Below are positions 6,761 through 13,125 of a stretch of 13,125 nt of DNA, piece by piece. Positions within the stretch are counted from its first letter, which is position 1; every line of letters begins with the position of its first letter. The stretch lies in the NCBI GenBank assembly GCA_027080545.1, contig JALWRV010000356.1:1-13125 (forward strand), read 5' to 3'. This stretch comes from Parvularculaceae bacterium (lineage in GTDB: Bacteria > Pseudomonadota > Alphaproteobacteria > Caulobacterales > Parvularculaceae). Position numbers and translations under genes: made by a program. The notes beneath the pieces were generated by a model that saw nothing but the letters and a program-made list of their open reading frames with translations, was not told the origin of the DNA and made no database searches.

Positions 6761-7255
6761 CTAAGCCTTGGCGAAAATATTTTTGACCAACCGCTCCAAC
6801 GCCTGCTGATCTTCCCGATCAAACTGGGCGGGCTTGTCAGAATCAATATCCAGCACCGCGATCAAACGACCGGACGGGTCCCATACCGGCACCACGATTT
6901 CACTTACAGAACGGCTATCACAGGCAATATGGCCGGGGAAATCGTGAACATTCTCAACAATGATCGTCTGCCCCCGGGTCGCCGCAGCGCCACATACCCC
7001 ACGGCTGAAATCAATCCTAAGACAGCCAAGACTGCCTTGATAGGGGCCAACCACAAGCTGATCTTTTTTGGTCTCGTCAACCAGATAAAATCCCGTCCAG
7101 ATACGATCCGCAAACGCCTCATGGAGCAAGCAAGCGATGGTCGCCATGCGCGCCACCCTGTGCGGCTCACCCTCCAACACCAACCCAATCTCACTGATCA
7201 ATCGATCATATCTTTGGGTTTTGGAGGGTACTTGATTTTCTTGTCTTTGTGCCAC
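6761..7255 (-). CDS. msrC: Free methionine-(R)-sulfoxide reductase
   Basis: A 164-residue GAF-domain enzyme that reduces free L-methionine-(R)-sulfoxide to methionine with thioredoxin as electron source. The diagnostic segment is present: GPYQGSLGCLRIDFSRGVCG (70-89) and then FPGHIACDSRSVSEIVVPV (106-124). The three catalytic or resolving cysteines are C78, C88 and C112, with the same spacing as C84, C94 and C118 of the E. coli enzyme. The start is a GTG at 7253-7255 with AAGGG about 7 bases upstream. It follows the acetyltransferase gene by 13 bases on the same strand, so the two are most likely one transcript. The product is cytoplasmic and part of oxidative-damage repair. Confidence 0.95.
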   Translation of the reverse strand: MAQRQENQVPSKTQRYDRLISEIGLVLEGEPHRVARMATIACLLHEAFADRIWTGFYLVDETKKDQLVVGPYQGSLGCLRIDFSRGVCGAAATRGQTIIVENVHDFPGHIACDSRSVSEIVVPVWDPSGRLIAVLDIDSDKPAQFDREDQQALERLVKNIFAKA

Positions 7256-7268
7256 TGATTTGCCCTTT

Positions 7269-7811
7269 TCAAGATTTGTCCCATAATTCCGGTGCCGTGG
7301 AAAAACCGTCGCCCAGTTGGCGCACCATCATCACCAATTCCATCCAATGGCCCTGTTTCCACCCAACCCCCGGCAAGGTGCCCCGCACCTCAAAATCGAA
7401 GGAGCGATGCAGTGCAATCGAAGCAGATTTATCATCATCTCCGATAAGGGCAATCATCTGTCGATAACCTATGCGCTCGCACCGCTCGATCAGCGCCGCC
7501 AACAGCGCCTTGCCAACACCAGTTTGACGCATATCTTCACGCACATAGATCGAGTTTTCGACCACTGGGGCATAAGCCGCCCGATTGCGGAACGGCCCCG
7601 CATAGGCAAAGCCTACGACCACATCATCGCTCAGCGCCACCAAATGCGGATAGGAGCTAGCAGTGATTTTTTTGCGCCGCCGTTCCATTTCCCTTTTGTC
7701 CGGCGCTTGCCATTCCCACGAAGCACATGATTTGACCACCGCTTCCCCATAAATAGCGGTCACCGCTTCCATATCTGCCGCTTGCGTATCGCGAACCTTA
7801 ATCTCGTCCAT
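7269..7811 (-). CDS. GNAT N-acetyltransferase, phosphinothricin/MnaT type
   Basis: A 180-residue GNAT enzyme of the PAT/MnaT group. Family landmarks are AGPFRNRAAYAPVVENSIYV (71-90), the acetyl-CoA loop RQTGVGKALL (95-104), the IGDDDKSASIALHRSFDF stretch (123-140) and GTLPGVGWKQGHWMELVMM (144-162). Glu85 aligns with the catalytic base of phosphinothricin acetyltransferase. Members acetylate the amino group of phosphinothricin, methionine sulfoximine or methionine sulfone, or of some amino acids. The true substrate cannot be told from sequence alone. It is the first gene of a unit with msrC (13-base gap), which favours an oxidised-methionine substrate. The nearest ribosome-binding sequence (AGAGGA) is rather far from the ATG. 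Confidence 0.9.
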   Translation of the reverse strand: MDEIKVRDTQAADMEAVTAIYGEAVVKSCASWEWQAPDKREMERRRKKITASSYPHLVALSDDVVVGFAYAGPFRNRAAYAPVVENSIYVREDMRQTGVGKALLAALIERCERIGYRQMIALIGDDDKSASIALHRSFDFEVRGTLPGVGWKQGHWMELVMMVRQLGDGFSTAPELWDKS

Positions 7812-7904
7812 GGTTGGGGCGGTTCCTCTCCCCCCGATATTTGGTTTCTCCTGTCAGGCACAGCCTCCACACTGAACCCTAGATCATCCCCCTTATTCGC
7901 CCTT

Positions 7905-8591
7905 CTATGGCTTTATGGTAAAGGCCAAAGCCTGCAGCCCATCAACACTGACCTTGATAGTGTCACCGGGCTCTATGGACCCAACACCGGCAGGGGTGCC
8001 CGTGAACACCAGATCACCCGCCGCCAAGGTGAACAGATGGGATAATTTAGCAAGGATTTCGTCAATCGGCCATATCATATCTGACAGGGGGGCTTGTTGG
8101 CGCATTTGGTCATTTTGCAGCAAACGCAACATATTATCCCCCCTATGCTGCCACTCTTCAACCGGGGTGATAATCCCAACACCTGCCCCCTTATCTAAGG
8201 CCTTAGCGCTATCCCACGGCCCTCTTTGCTGTTTCGCCTTATCTTGTAAATCCCGCCGCGTCAGATCGCAGCCACAGGCATAGCCAAAAATCGCCGCCCC
8301 GGCTTGTTGCGGGGTCAGCGTCGCGCCCCCTTGGCCAAGGGCGACCACAAGCTCGCCTTCATAATGAAAATTTTGCGTCGCCATCGGATAATCAATGACG
8401 CCACCGGAAAAGACCGCATCGGCGGGTTTGGTAAAAAAAGTTGGCGGGGTTTTTTGTAAATCCCCGCCCATCTCGGCCACATGGTCGGCATAGTTGCGCC
8501 CGATACAGAAAATGCGCCGCACCGGAAACAATGCCCCCCCCAGAATTGGCACGCAGGGCGGCGTCATCGGGGGGAAGGCATAATCACTCAT
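7905..8591 (-). CDS. Fumarylacetoacetate hydrolase family protein (fumarylpyruvate hydrolase-like)
   Basis: A 228-residue enzyme of the FAH superfamily, which cleaves a C-C bond in beta-diketo acids such as fumarylpyruvate or acylpyruvate with a Mg or Mn ion. It opens with CIGRNYADHVAEMG (29-42) and FFTKPADAV (52-60). The metal ligands are the two glutamates of HYEGEL (E78, E80) and Asp109 in GCDLTRRDLQ. Also visible are WDSAKALDKGAG (126-137) and FTGTPAGVG (196-204). The length fits the small single-domain branch. The start overlaps the gabT stop by 4 bp (ATGA), so translation is probably coupled. A run of eight G (8534-8541 on the complement) covers codons 17-20. Physiological substrate unknown. 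Confidence 0.92.
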   Translation of the reverse strand: MSDYAFPPMTPPCVPILGGALFPVRRIFCIGRNYADHVAEMGGDLQKTPPTFFTKPADAVFSGGVIDYPMATQNFHYEGELVVALGQGGATLTPQQAGAAIFGYACGCDLTRRDLQDKAKQQRGPWDSAKALDKGAGVGIITPVEEWQHRGDNMLRLLQNDQMRQQAPLSDMIWPIDEILAKLSHLFTLAAGDLVFTGTPAGVGSIEPGDTIKVSVDGLQALAFTIKP

Positions 8592-9901
8592 CCAGCAATA
8601 TGCGCCTTGACCGCAGCTTCGAGAATATCCAGCCCTTCTTCAATAATGTCATCACTGGCGATAAGCGGCACATGGGTGCGAATGACATTGGCTTTTTTAC
8701 CAGCAGTGAGAAAGATCAGCCCATTATCGCGAGACCTTGTCTGAATATCCGCAGCCGCGGCCCCGTCGGGCTTGCTCGCCTGCCCATCTTGGACAATCTC
8801 GACAGCCGCCATGGCCCCAACCCGGCGCACATCACCGAACAGACCTTTCGCAACCCCCTTTTGCATCTCCAACCAACGGGCTTCCAATTTGGCGCCAATT
8901 TCTTCCGCGCGCTCAATCAACCCTTCTTCCTCGATCACATCCAACACCGCCAGTGCCGCCGCGCAGGAAACCGGATTGCCCCCATAGGTAGACCCCATCC
9001 CGCCCGGATCAATCTGGTCAAACAGATCCGCCTTGCCGATCACGGCTGACAGCGGCATGCCCCCGGCAATTGATTTTGCACACACCAGAAAATCCGGCTC
9101 AACCCCAGAATGTTCGATGGCAAACATTTTGCCAGTACGGGCAAAGCCGGTTTGCACCTCATCAGCAATCAACAAAATACCATGCTCGGTACAAAGCGCT
9201 CGCAACCCTTGTAAAAATTCTTTGGGCGCGGGAATGAACCCCCCTTCCCCTTGTACCGGCTCAATGATGATCGCAGCCACATCGCAAGCGCGGATCGAGG
9301 TCTCAAACAAATCCTGCAAACGCTGCAAACAATAATCGCTGGACTTGCCAAGATATTCATTCGGATAAGGGGCGTGATAAACATCCGGCGGGAACGGACC
9401 AAAGCCAATTTTATAGGGGGCCGATTTGCCGGTCAGGGCCGTCGCCAACAAAGTCCGCCCATGAAAAGCACCATCAAAAGCAATCAAGCCGGGACGCCCG
9501 GTAATGCGCCGGGCAAATTTACACACCTGTTCGGTGGCCTCGGTGCCGGTGTTCAAAAACATGGTTTTATAAGGGCCTTTGCCCGGCACCAGCCCGTTCA
9601 GACGCTCGGCCAACGCCACATAGGGTTCATATTGGGCAACCCCGAAAGATGTATGGATCAACCGGTCCGCCTGATCATGGATGGCTTTTTGCACTTTCGG
9701 ATGGCGATGCCCAACATTCAACACCCCAATACCGGCAATAAAATCAATATAGCGTTTGCCTTCCACATCCCAGATCTCGGCCCCCTCAGCCCGCTCCACA
9801 TAGAGGCCAGATTTTGAGGGCAACCCCCGAGGGCAGGCTTCATTGCGCCGGGCGACGAGGGTTTCATTGGAGAGGAATTCATTTGAACCGGATGAGGCCA
9901 T
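8588..9901 (-). CDS. gabT: 4-aminobutyrate--2-oxoglutarate transaminase
   Basis: A 437-residue class-III PLP aminotransferase that moves the amino group of GABA to 2-oxoglutarate, giving succinate semialdehyde and glutamate. It carries NTGTEATEQVCKFAR (117-131), AFHGRT (145-150), the EPVQGEGG segment (214-221), IADEVQTGFARTGKM (245-259) with the PLP-binding Asp247, and the Schiff-base lysine K276 in CAKSIAGGMPLSAVIG (274-289). The match to GabT is good, but 5-aminovalerate or related diamine pathways cannot be excluded. I chose the ATG at 9899-9901, with AAGGAG 8 bases upstream; a longer reading from 10027 adds 42 residues that run through the control region. It is followed by the FAH gene with a 4-bp overlap. 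No succinate-semialdehyde dehydrogenase gene lies in the window. Confidence 0.93.
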   Translation of the reverse strand: MASSGSNEFLSNETLVARRNEACPRGLPSKSGLYVERAEGAEIWDVEGKRYIDFIAGIGVLNVGHRHPKVQKAIHDQADRLIHTSFGVAQYEPYVALAERLNGLVPGKGPYKTMFLNTGTEATEQVCKFARRITGRPGLIAFDGAFHGRTLLATALTGKSAPYKIGFGPFPPDVYHAPYPNEYLGKSSDYCLQRLQDLFETSIRACDVAAIIIEPVQGEGGFIPAPKEFLQGLRALCTEHGILLIADEVQTGFARTGKMFAIEHSGVEPDFLVCAKSIAGGMPLSAVIGKADLFDQIDPGGMGSTYGGNPVSCAAALAVLDVIEEEGLIERAEEIGAKLEARWLEMQKGVAKGLFGDVRRVGAMAAVEIVQDGQASKPDGAAAADIQTRSRDNGLIFLTAGKKANVIRTHVPLIASDDIIEEGLDILEAAVKAHIAG

Positions 9902-10053
9902 GGTCGGGGCTCCTTGACATAAAACAATTATCTGGCTTCCCCAATGCCCTAATCTGCTCCCAAGGACAAGGCAGGCGAGGCCCCAGCCTTGCGTTTTTTT
10001 GCCATTCGGGGCAAATCCAGAAGCCACGGCCTCGGCTATTACAGGAGACCATT
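9902..10053. other. Divergent control region of gabT and the 2OG oxygenase gene
   Basis: This 152-base spacer must hold both promoters. I see no clear -35/-10 pair. Inverted repeats are CGAGGCC (9976-9982) with GGCCTCG (10028-10034), and TTTGCC (9998-10003) with GGCAAA (10010-10015). AT-rich GATAAT on the minus strand near 9926-9934 could be a gabT -10 box. Confidence 0.35.
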
Positions 10054-11016
10054 ATGGCACTTTCCCAATCCAGCACCCCTTTGTTAGAAAAAGTGCCCGA
10101 ACTCTCTCTGGCGGCCTATACCCATGGTGACACCGCCGCCCGCGAACAATTTCAGCGGGACCTCTATCTGGGGTTCAAACAGTTCGGCTTTATCATTCTG
10201 CGCGACCACGCCATTGACGATAAAATGTTGCAGCGGGCCTATGATCTCTCCGCCGCCTTTTTCGCCCTGCCCGAAGAAGAAAAGCGCCGCTATATTATCG
10301 GCGAAGGGTTTCAGCGCGGCTATACACCCTTTGGTCAAGAACATGCCAAGGGCAACGCATTTCCGGATTTGAAAGAATTTTGGCATGTAGGTCAGATTTT
10401 CGAAGCCGACAGCCCCTTGGCCAAAATCTATCCGGCCAATGTCTGGCCTGAAAAACCCGAAGGCTTTCGGGAAATATTCACCGCCCTCTACCAAGCGTTA
10501 GAAAATGCTGGCCAGACCATGCTGCAAGCCTTGGCCCCGTCTATTGGAGTCGATGGTGACTATTTCAAACGTTTGGCCACGGGAGGCAATTCCATTTTAC
10601 GGCTCTTACATTACCCCCCCATCCCAGAAGATGCGGATCCCAATTGCGTGCGCGCTGCCGCCCATGAAGACATCAACCTCATAACCCTGTTGGTGGCTGC
10701 CTCTTCTACGGGGTTGGAATTGCTGGATCGGGATGGCTCATGGCTACCCGTAGAGGGCTCCCCCAACGCCCTTATTGTTGACGCCGGCGACATGTTGGCG
10801 CGGATCACCAATAATCATATTCCCGCCACCACTCACCGGGTGGTAAATCCCGACGGGGCCAATGAACCACGCTATTCTATGCCCTTTTTCATGCACCCCC
10901 ATTCTGACGCCATGCTCGCCTGCATTGATAAATATCGCGATGGCCAAGAAGCGCCAGACATCACCGCTGATGGCTTTTTACAAGAGCGCCTCGCAGAAAT
11001 TGGCCTAAAGAGCTGA
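10054..11016 (+). CDS. 2OG/Fe(II)-dependent oxygenase, isopenicillin-N-synthase family
   Basis: A 320-residue non-haem iron oxygenase with the two usual parts, a DIOX_N domain (about 14-140, with FGFIILRDHAID at 44-55 and FFALPEEEKRRY at 69-80) and the double-stranded beta-helix domain (about 175-282). The iron ligands are H204 and D206 in AAHEDINLITLL and H261 in TTHRVVNP. R273 and S275 in EPRYSMPFF form the RxS that binds the 2-oxoglutarate carboxylate. Such enzymes hydroxylate or desaturate small molecules; in bacteria many are uncharacterised, and no beta-lactam cluster is present here. The ATG at 10054 follows AGGAG at good spacing. A longer reading from 9814 would run antisense through gabT and is rejected. 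It is divergent from gabT. Confidence 0.93.
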   Translation: MALSQSSTPLLEKVPELSLAAYTHGDTAAREQFQRDLYLGFKQFGFIILRDHAIDDKMLQRAYDLSAAFFALPEEEKRRYIIGEGFQRGYTPFGQEHAKGNAFPDLKEFWHVGQIFEADSPLAKIYPANVWPEKPEGFREIFTALYQALENAGQTMLQALAPSIGVDGDYFKRLATGGNSILRLLHYPPIPEDADPNCVRAAAHEDINLITLLVAASSTGLELLDRDGSWLPVEGSPNALIVDAGDMLARITNNHIPATTHRVVNPDGANEPRYSMPFFMHPHSDAMLACIDKYRDGQEAPDITADGFLQERLAEIGLKS

Positions 11017-11047
11017 CCCCCAGCCTTGCCCTTTATCCACAGCCTGC

Positions 11048-11075
11048 TATTTTCCGGGGCTTTTAACGGAAAATA
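11048..11075. repeat. Perfect 9-bp inverted repeat upstream of the moxR gene
   Basis: TATTTTCCG (11048-11056) and CGGAAAATA (11067-11075) flank a 10-base centre (GGGCTTTTAA). The right arm ends just before the AGAGGGA ribosome-binding sequence. It could be an operator or a hairpin in the leader. It also lies 32 bases after the oxygenase stop, but lacks a T-run, so it does not look like a terminator. Confidence 0.45.
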
Positions 11076-11090
11076 AGAGGGACGCGCGCC

Positions 11091-11942
11091 TTGGGTAATA
11101 ATCAATTTACCAGCACCAAAAACTATATCGCCACCGATGATCTGAAGGTCGCGGTCAATGCCGCCGTGACCTTGGAACGCCCGCTTCTCATTAAAGGCGA
11201 GCCCGGCACCGGCAAAACCGTGCTGGCCCATGAGATCGCTACCGCCCTCAAAGCCCCGCTATTGGAATGGCATATCAAATCCACCACCAAGGCCCGCCAA
11301 GGCCTCTACGAATATGATGCGGTGGCCCGGTTGCGCGACAGCCAGTTGGGGGAAGAAAAGGCCAGAGAGGTCCACCCTTACATCAAACGCGGCAAATTAT
11401 GGGAGGCCTTCACCAGCCCCCAACGACCCGTCCTATTGATTGACGAAATCGACAAGGCGGATATCGAATTTCCCAACGATCTCTTGCAAGAATTGGATCG
11501 GATGGAATTTTTCGTTTATGAAACCGGCGAAACCGTAAAGGCCACCACCCGCCCGATCATTGTCATTACCAGTAATAATGAAAAAGAACTGCCGGACGCT
11601 TTTTTGCGCCGATGCTTTTTTCACTATATCGCCTTTCCCGATGCCAAAACCATGCAAGCCATCGTCGATGTGCATTTCCCCGATTTAAAAAAAGATCTGG
11701 TCGCCGAAGCGCTGAAAATCTTCTACCAGCTTCGCGACACGCCGGGCCTCAAGAAAAAACCCTCCACCTCCGAATTGCTTGACTGGCTGAAACTCCTGCT
11801 GGTGGAAGATATTGATGCCCAAACCCTGCGCGCCCGTGACCCCCGCCAGATGATCCCCCCCTTGCATGGCGCTTTGCTGAAAAACGAGCAAGATGTGCAT
11901 CTGTTTGAGCGCTTGGCCTTCATCGCCGCCCGAGAACGTTAA
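11091..11942 (+). CDS. MoxR-family AAA+ ATPase
   Basis: A 283-residue AAA+ ATPase of the MoxR clade, proteins that help assemble or activate metal-containing enzymes and complexes. It has Walker A GEPGTGKT (36-43), Walker B LLIDEID (115-121), sensor-1 region VITSNN (158-163) and the arginine pair LRRC (172-175). Also present are the clade's typical WHIKSTTKARQGLYEYD (60-76) and FPNDLLQELDRMEFFVYE (127-144). The length suits a stand-alone MoxR. The start is TTG, with AGAGGGA about 9 bases upstream. MoxR genes of this type are normally followed by a von Willebrand A (CoxE-like) gene; here an HxlR regulator follows after 63 bases, so the partner must be elsewhere or absent. Confidence 0.95.
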   Translation: MGNNQFTSTKNYIATDDLKVAVNAAVTLERPLLIKGEPGTGKTVLAHEIATALKAPLLEWHIKSTTKARQGLYEYDAVARLRDSQLGEEKAREVHPYIKRGKLWEAFTSPQRPVLLIDEIDKADIEFPNDLLQELDRMEFFVYETGETVKATTRPIIVITSNNEKELPDAFLRRCFFHYIAFPDAKTMQAIVDVHFPDLKKDLVAEALKIFYQLRDTPGLKKKPSTSELLDWLKLLLVEDIDAQTLRARDPRQMIPPLHGALLKNEQDVHLFERLAFIAARER

Positions 11943-11970
11943 CCCTCTTTGCTGCCCCAAAATCCACTTT

Positions 11971-11996
11971 GCATATTCAGGCAAGTGCCGATATGC
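11971..11996. promoter_or_regulatory. Nested inverted repeat before the HxlR gene, possible autoregulatory site
   Basis: GCATAT (11971-11976) pairs with ATATGC (11991-11996), and inside it GGCA (11980-11983) pairs with TGCC (11986-11989). The element ends 9 bases before the HxlR start. HxlR-family repressors often bind dyads beside their own gene, so autoregulation is a reasonable but unproven reading. Confidence 0.4.
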
Positions 11997-12005
11997 TGGC
12001 GCGCC

Positions 12006-12527
12006 ATGACTAGCCAATCGACACACCACAAGCCTGCCGCCAACGGCAAAGCCCCGCGTCAATCGCTGGTGCCACCACAACATTGCTCTCTGGCCCTGAC
12101 CTTTGAAAAGCTGGGGGAGCGCTGGACCTTGCTGATCATCCGCTCGTCCCTTTACGGCTTGAGCAAGTTCGAGGAATTTCAGGCCGAATTGGGGATACCC
12201 CGCACGGTGCTTTCCCAGCGCCTGCGCACCCTCTGCGAGATTGGCATTTTCGAGCGCCGCCCCTATCGTGTCCCCGGCAAACGTCAGCGCATGGCCTATC
12301 ATTTAACCCCCATCGGCCAGCAATTATTGGTCCCCTTTATGGGGCTCACCCAATGGTCGGATGTGTGGCATGATGTGGGGGAGAAACGGGCGGTTTGTTT
12401 TAAGAGTCGCAAAACCGGAGAACCTTTGCATTTTGCCATGGTCGATGAAGCCGGACGCGAAGTGCCCCGCGCGGATATTCTCGCCCAGCTTTGCGGTGAG
12501 CTGCGCGAACAGCAGCAGGATGATTGA
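12006..12527 (+). CDS. HxlR-family winged-helix transcriptional regulator
   Basis: A 173-residue DNA-binding protein. The HxlR domain spans about residues 24-112: HCSLALTFEKLGERWTLLII (26-45), FEEFQAELGIPRTVLSQRL (55-73) as recognition helix region, CEIGIFERRPY (77-87), and AYHLTPIGQQL (97-107). Cys27 is at the N-terminal position used as a thiol switch in redox-sensing members such as YodB, HypR and QorR. Residues 113-173 form an extra C-terminal segment longer than in the shortest members. The ATG at 12006 is chosen over a TTG at 11949, which adds 19 residues without family match and would cover the inverted repeat. Its last base is shared with the pgsA-like start codon (TGATG), so the two genes are probably translated together. 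Confidence 0.92.
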   Translation: MTSQSTHHKPAANGKAPRQSLVPPQHCSLALTFEKLGERWTLLIIRSSLYGLSKFEEFQAELGIPRTVLSQRLRTLCEIGIFERRPYRVPGKRQRMAYHLTPIGQQLLVPFMGLTQWSDVWHDVGEKRAVCFKSRKTGEPLHFAMVDEAGREVPRADILAQLCGELREQQQDD

Positions 12528-13054
12528 TGGCCAATTTTTTCACCCTTCTTCGCATCGCTCTGGTTCTGCCTATTTTCTGGTTGATCCTCTCCGGTCAGGG
12601 ATGGCTAGGATTTCTATTATTTCTATTTGCCGGGTTGACCGATTTGGTGGATGGGGCGCTGGCCCGGGCTTTGGGCGATGCCGATGCGTTGGGCGCAGCG
12701 CTGGACCCTATCGCCGATAAAATTCTCACCCTCAGCACTCTTTTGGCTCTGGCGGCAACGGGTTCTTTGGCAGGGGTTCATCTGCTCGCTGCCCTATTGA
12801 TTTTGATACGAGAATTCTGGGTGGGCGGATTGCGCGAAGCCCTTGCGGGGAAGAGCCATTTAGTGGTCAGCCCATTGGCAAAATGGAAGACAGGGATACA
12901 ATTTTCGGCTCTCGCCCTGTTGATCCCCGGCGTTGGTTGGATCCACCCTCTCGGTCTTCTTTTACTCTGGCTGGCCACCGGTCTGACATTATGGACCGGA
13001 TGGCAATATTCTCTGCGCGGTTGGCGTGCTTTAAGCGGCCGCCATCATAGATAA
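12527..13054 (+). CDS. CDP-alcohol phosphatidyltransferase (PgsA-like)
   Basis: A 175-residue inner-membrane enzyme of the CDP-OH-P-transferase family. The signature D(x)2DG(x)2AR(x)8G(x)3D(x)3D is complete: D39, D42, G43, A46, R47, G56, D60 and D64. About five to six hydrophobic segments surround it. The family makes phosphatidylglycerophosphate, phosphatidylserine, phosphatidylinositol or cardiolipin by replacing CMP; the closest layout is PgsA (CDP-diacylglycerol--glycerol-3-phosphate). Paralogues are common in alphaproteobacteria, so I leave the symbol blank. The ATG at 12527 overlaps the HxlR stop by one base, and AGGA lies upstream. It is followed after 18 bases by a further plus-strand gene, likely the same operon. 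Confidence 0.9.
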   Translation: MANFFTLLRIALVLPIFWLILSGQGWLGFLLFLFAGLTDLVDGALARALGDADALGAALDPIADKILTLSTLLALAATGSLAGVHLLAALLILIREFWVGGLREALAGKSHLVVSPLAKWKTGIQFSALALLIPGVGWIHPLGLLLLWLATGLTLWTGWQYSLRGWRALSGRHHR

Positions 13055-13072
13055 AGCGAAAGCGAGTTCGGC

Positions 13073-13125
13073 GTGAGCCAATCTGCAACCATTCAAGATG
13101 ATAATGCCCCCCATCTGTTGATTGT
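13073..13125 (+). CDS. Start of a downstream gene, probably a response regulator (cut by right edge)
   Basis: A GTG at 13073 with AGCGAG upstream opens a frame whose first 17 residues end in NAPHLLIV before the edge. A short polar N-terminus followed by PHLLIV is the usual opening of a response-regulator receiver domain (normally continuing into DDD). Only the first beta strand would be visible, so the family is an inference from this short piece; the reading frame itself is open to the edge. Confidence 0.5.
   Translation, partial: MSQSATIQDDNAPHLLI

Noticed and set aside
9902..10027. 42-residue N-terminal extension of GabT
   Set aside because: The inner ATG at 9899-9901 has AAGGAG at good spacing and gives the normal family length.
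9814..10053. N-terminal extension of the 2OG oxygenase of 80 residues
   Set aside because: The extension lies antisense to the start of gabT and through the control region, while a good ribosome-binding site precedes the ATG at 10054.
1..13125. CRISPR array, tRNA, insertion sequence or prophage
   Set aside because: I saw no spaced direct repeats, cloverleaf-like segment, transposase motif or integrase; gene content is ordinary chromosomal.

Overview
The window looks like ordinary chromosome from an alphaproteobacterium. GC content is moderate (roughly mid-50s by eye). CCC and GGG codons are common, and the gene families (ArsR-methyltransferase fusion, TerB/J-domain protein, EttA, gabT, MoxR, HxlR, PgsA) are typical of that class. 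I cannot name the order. There is no rRNA, tRNA, CRISPR array, insertion sequence, integrase or phage gene, so nothing marks the region as a mobile island. I count sixteen genes, the first and last cut by the window edges, packed in short runs with small gaps.

Left part (1-3200): a divergent pair opens the window, an EamA-type drug/metabolite transporter (minus, cut by the left edge) and a cation diffusion facilitator (CDF, plus). Their 226-bp spacer carries a perfect 12-bp inverted repeat with a C-tract/G-tract centre, of the kind bound by CsoR/RcnR-family metal sensors, lying directly behind a TTGACA -35 box. The CDF itself is odd: both aspartates of its usual transmembrane metal site are replaced. 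It converges on a minus-strand run: a TerB plus J-domain co-chaperone, a small unrecognised membrane protein and a four-helix unrecognised membrane protein.

Middle (3200-7900): a minus-strand ArsR-HTH/SAM-methyltransferase fusion lies downstream of ettA (translation throttle ABC-F ATPase). ettA is divergent from a bacterial-PH-domain membrane protein. Convergent to that is a two-gene unit, a phosphinothricin/methionine-derivative type N-acetyltransferase followed by free-methionine-(R)-sulfoxide reductase (msrC). Both families act on oxidised or modified methionine, so the pair may be a small methionine-salvage or detoxification unit.

Right part (7900-13125): gabT and a fumarylacetoacetate-hydrolase-family enzyme overlap by 4 bp (minus strand) and are divergent from an isopenicillin-N-synthase-like 2OG/Fe(II) oxygenase. 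Downstream on the plus strand come a MoxR AAA+ ATPase without its usual VWA partner, an HxlR-type regulator overlapping a PgsA-like CDP-alcohol phosphatidyltransferase by one base, and the start of what is probably a response regulator. Inverted repeats precede moxR and the HxlR gene and could be operators.

The strongest candidate for something undescribed is the CDF transporter with its degenerate metal site together with the CsoR-type operator. The other points are smaller regulatory or context observations. All family calls come from motifs read by eye; no database search was run.
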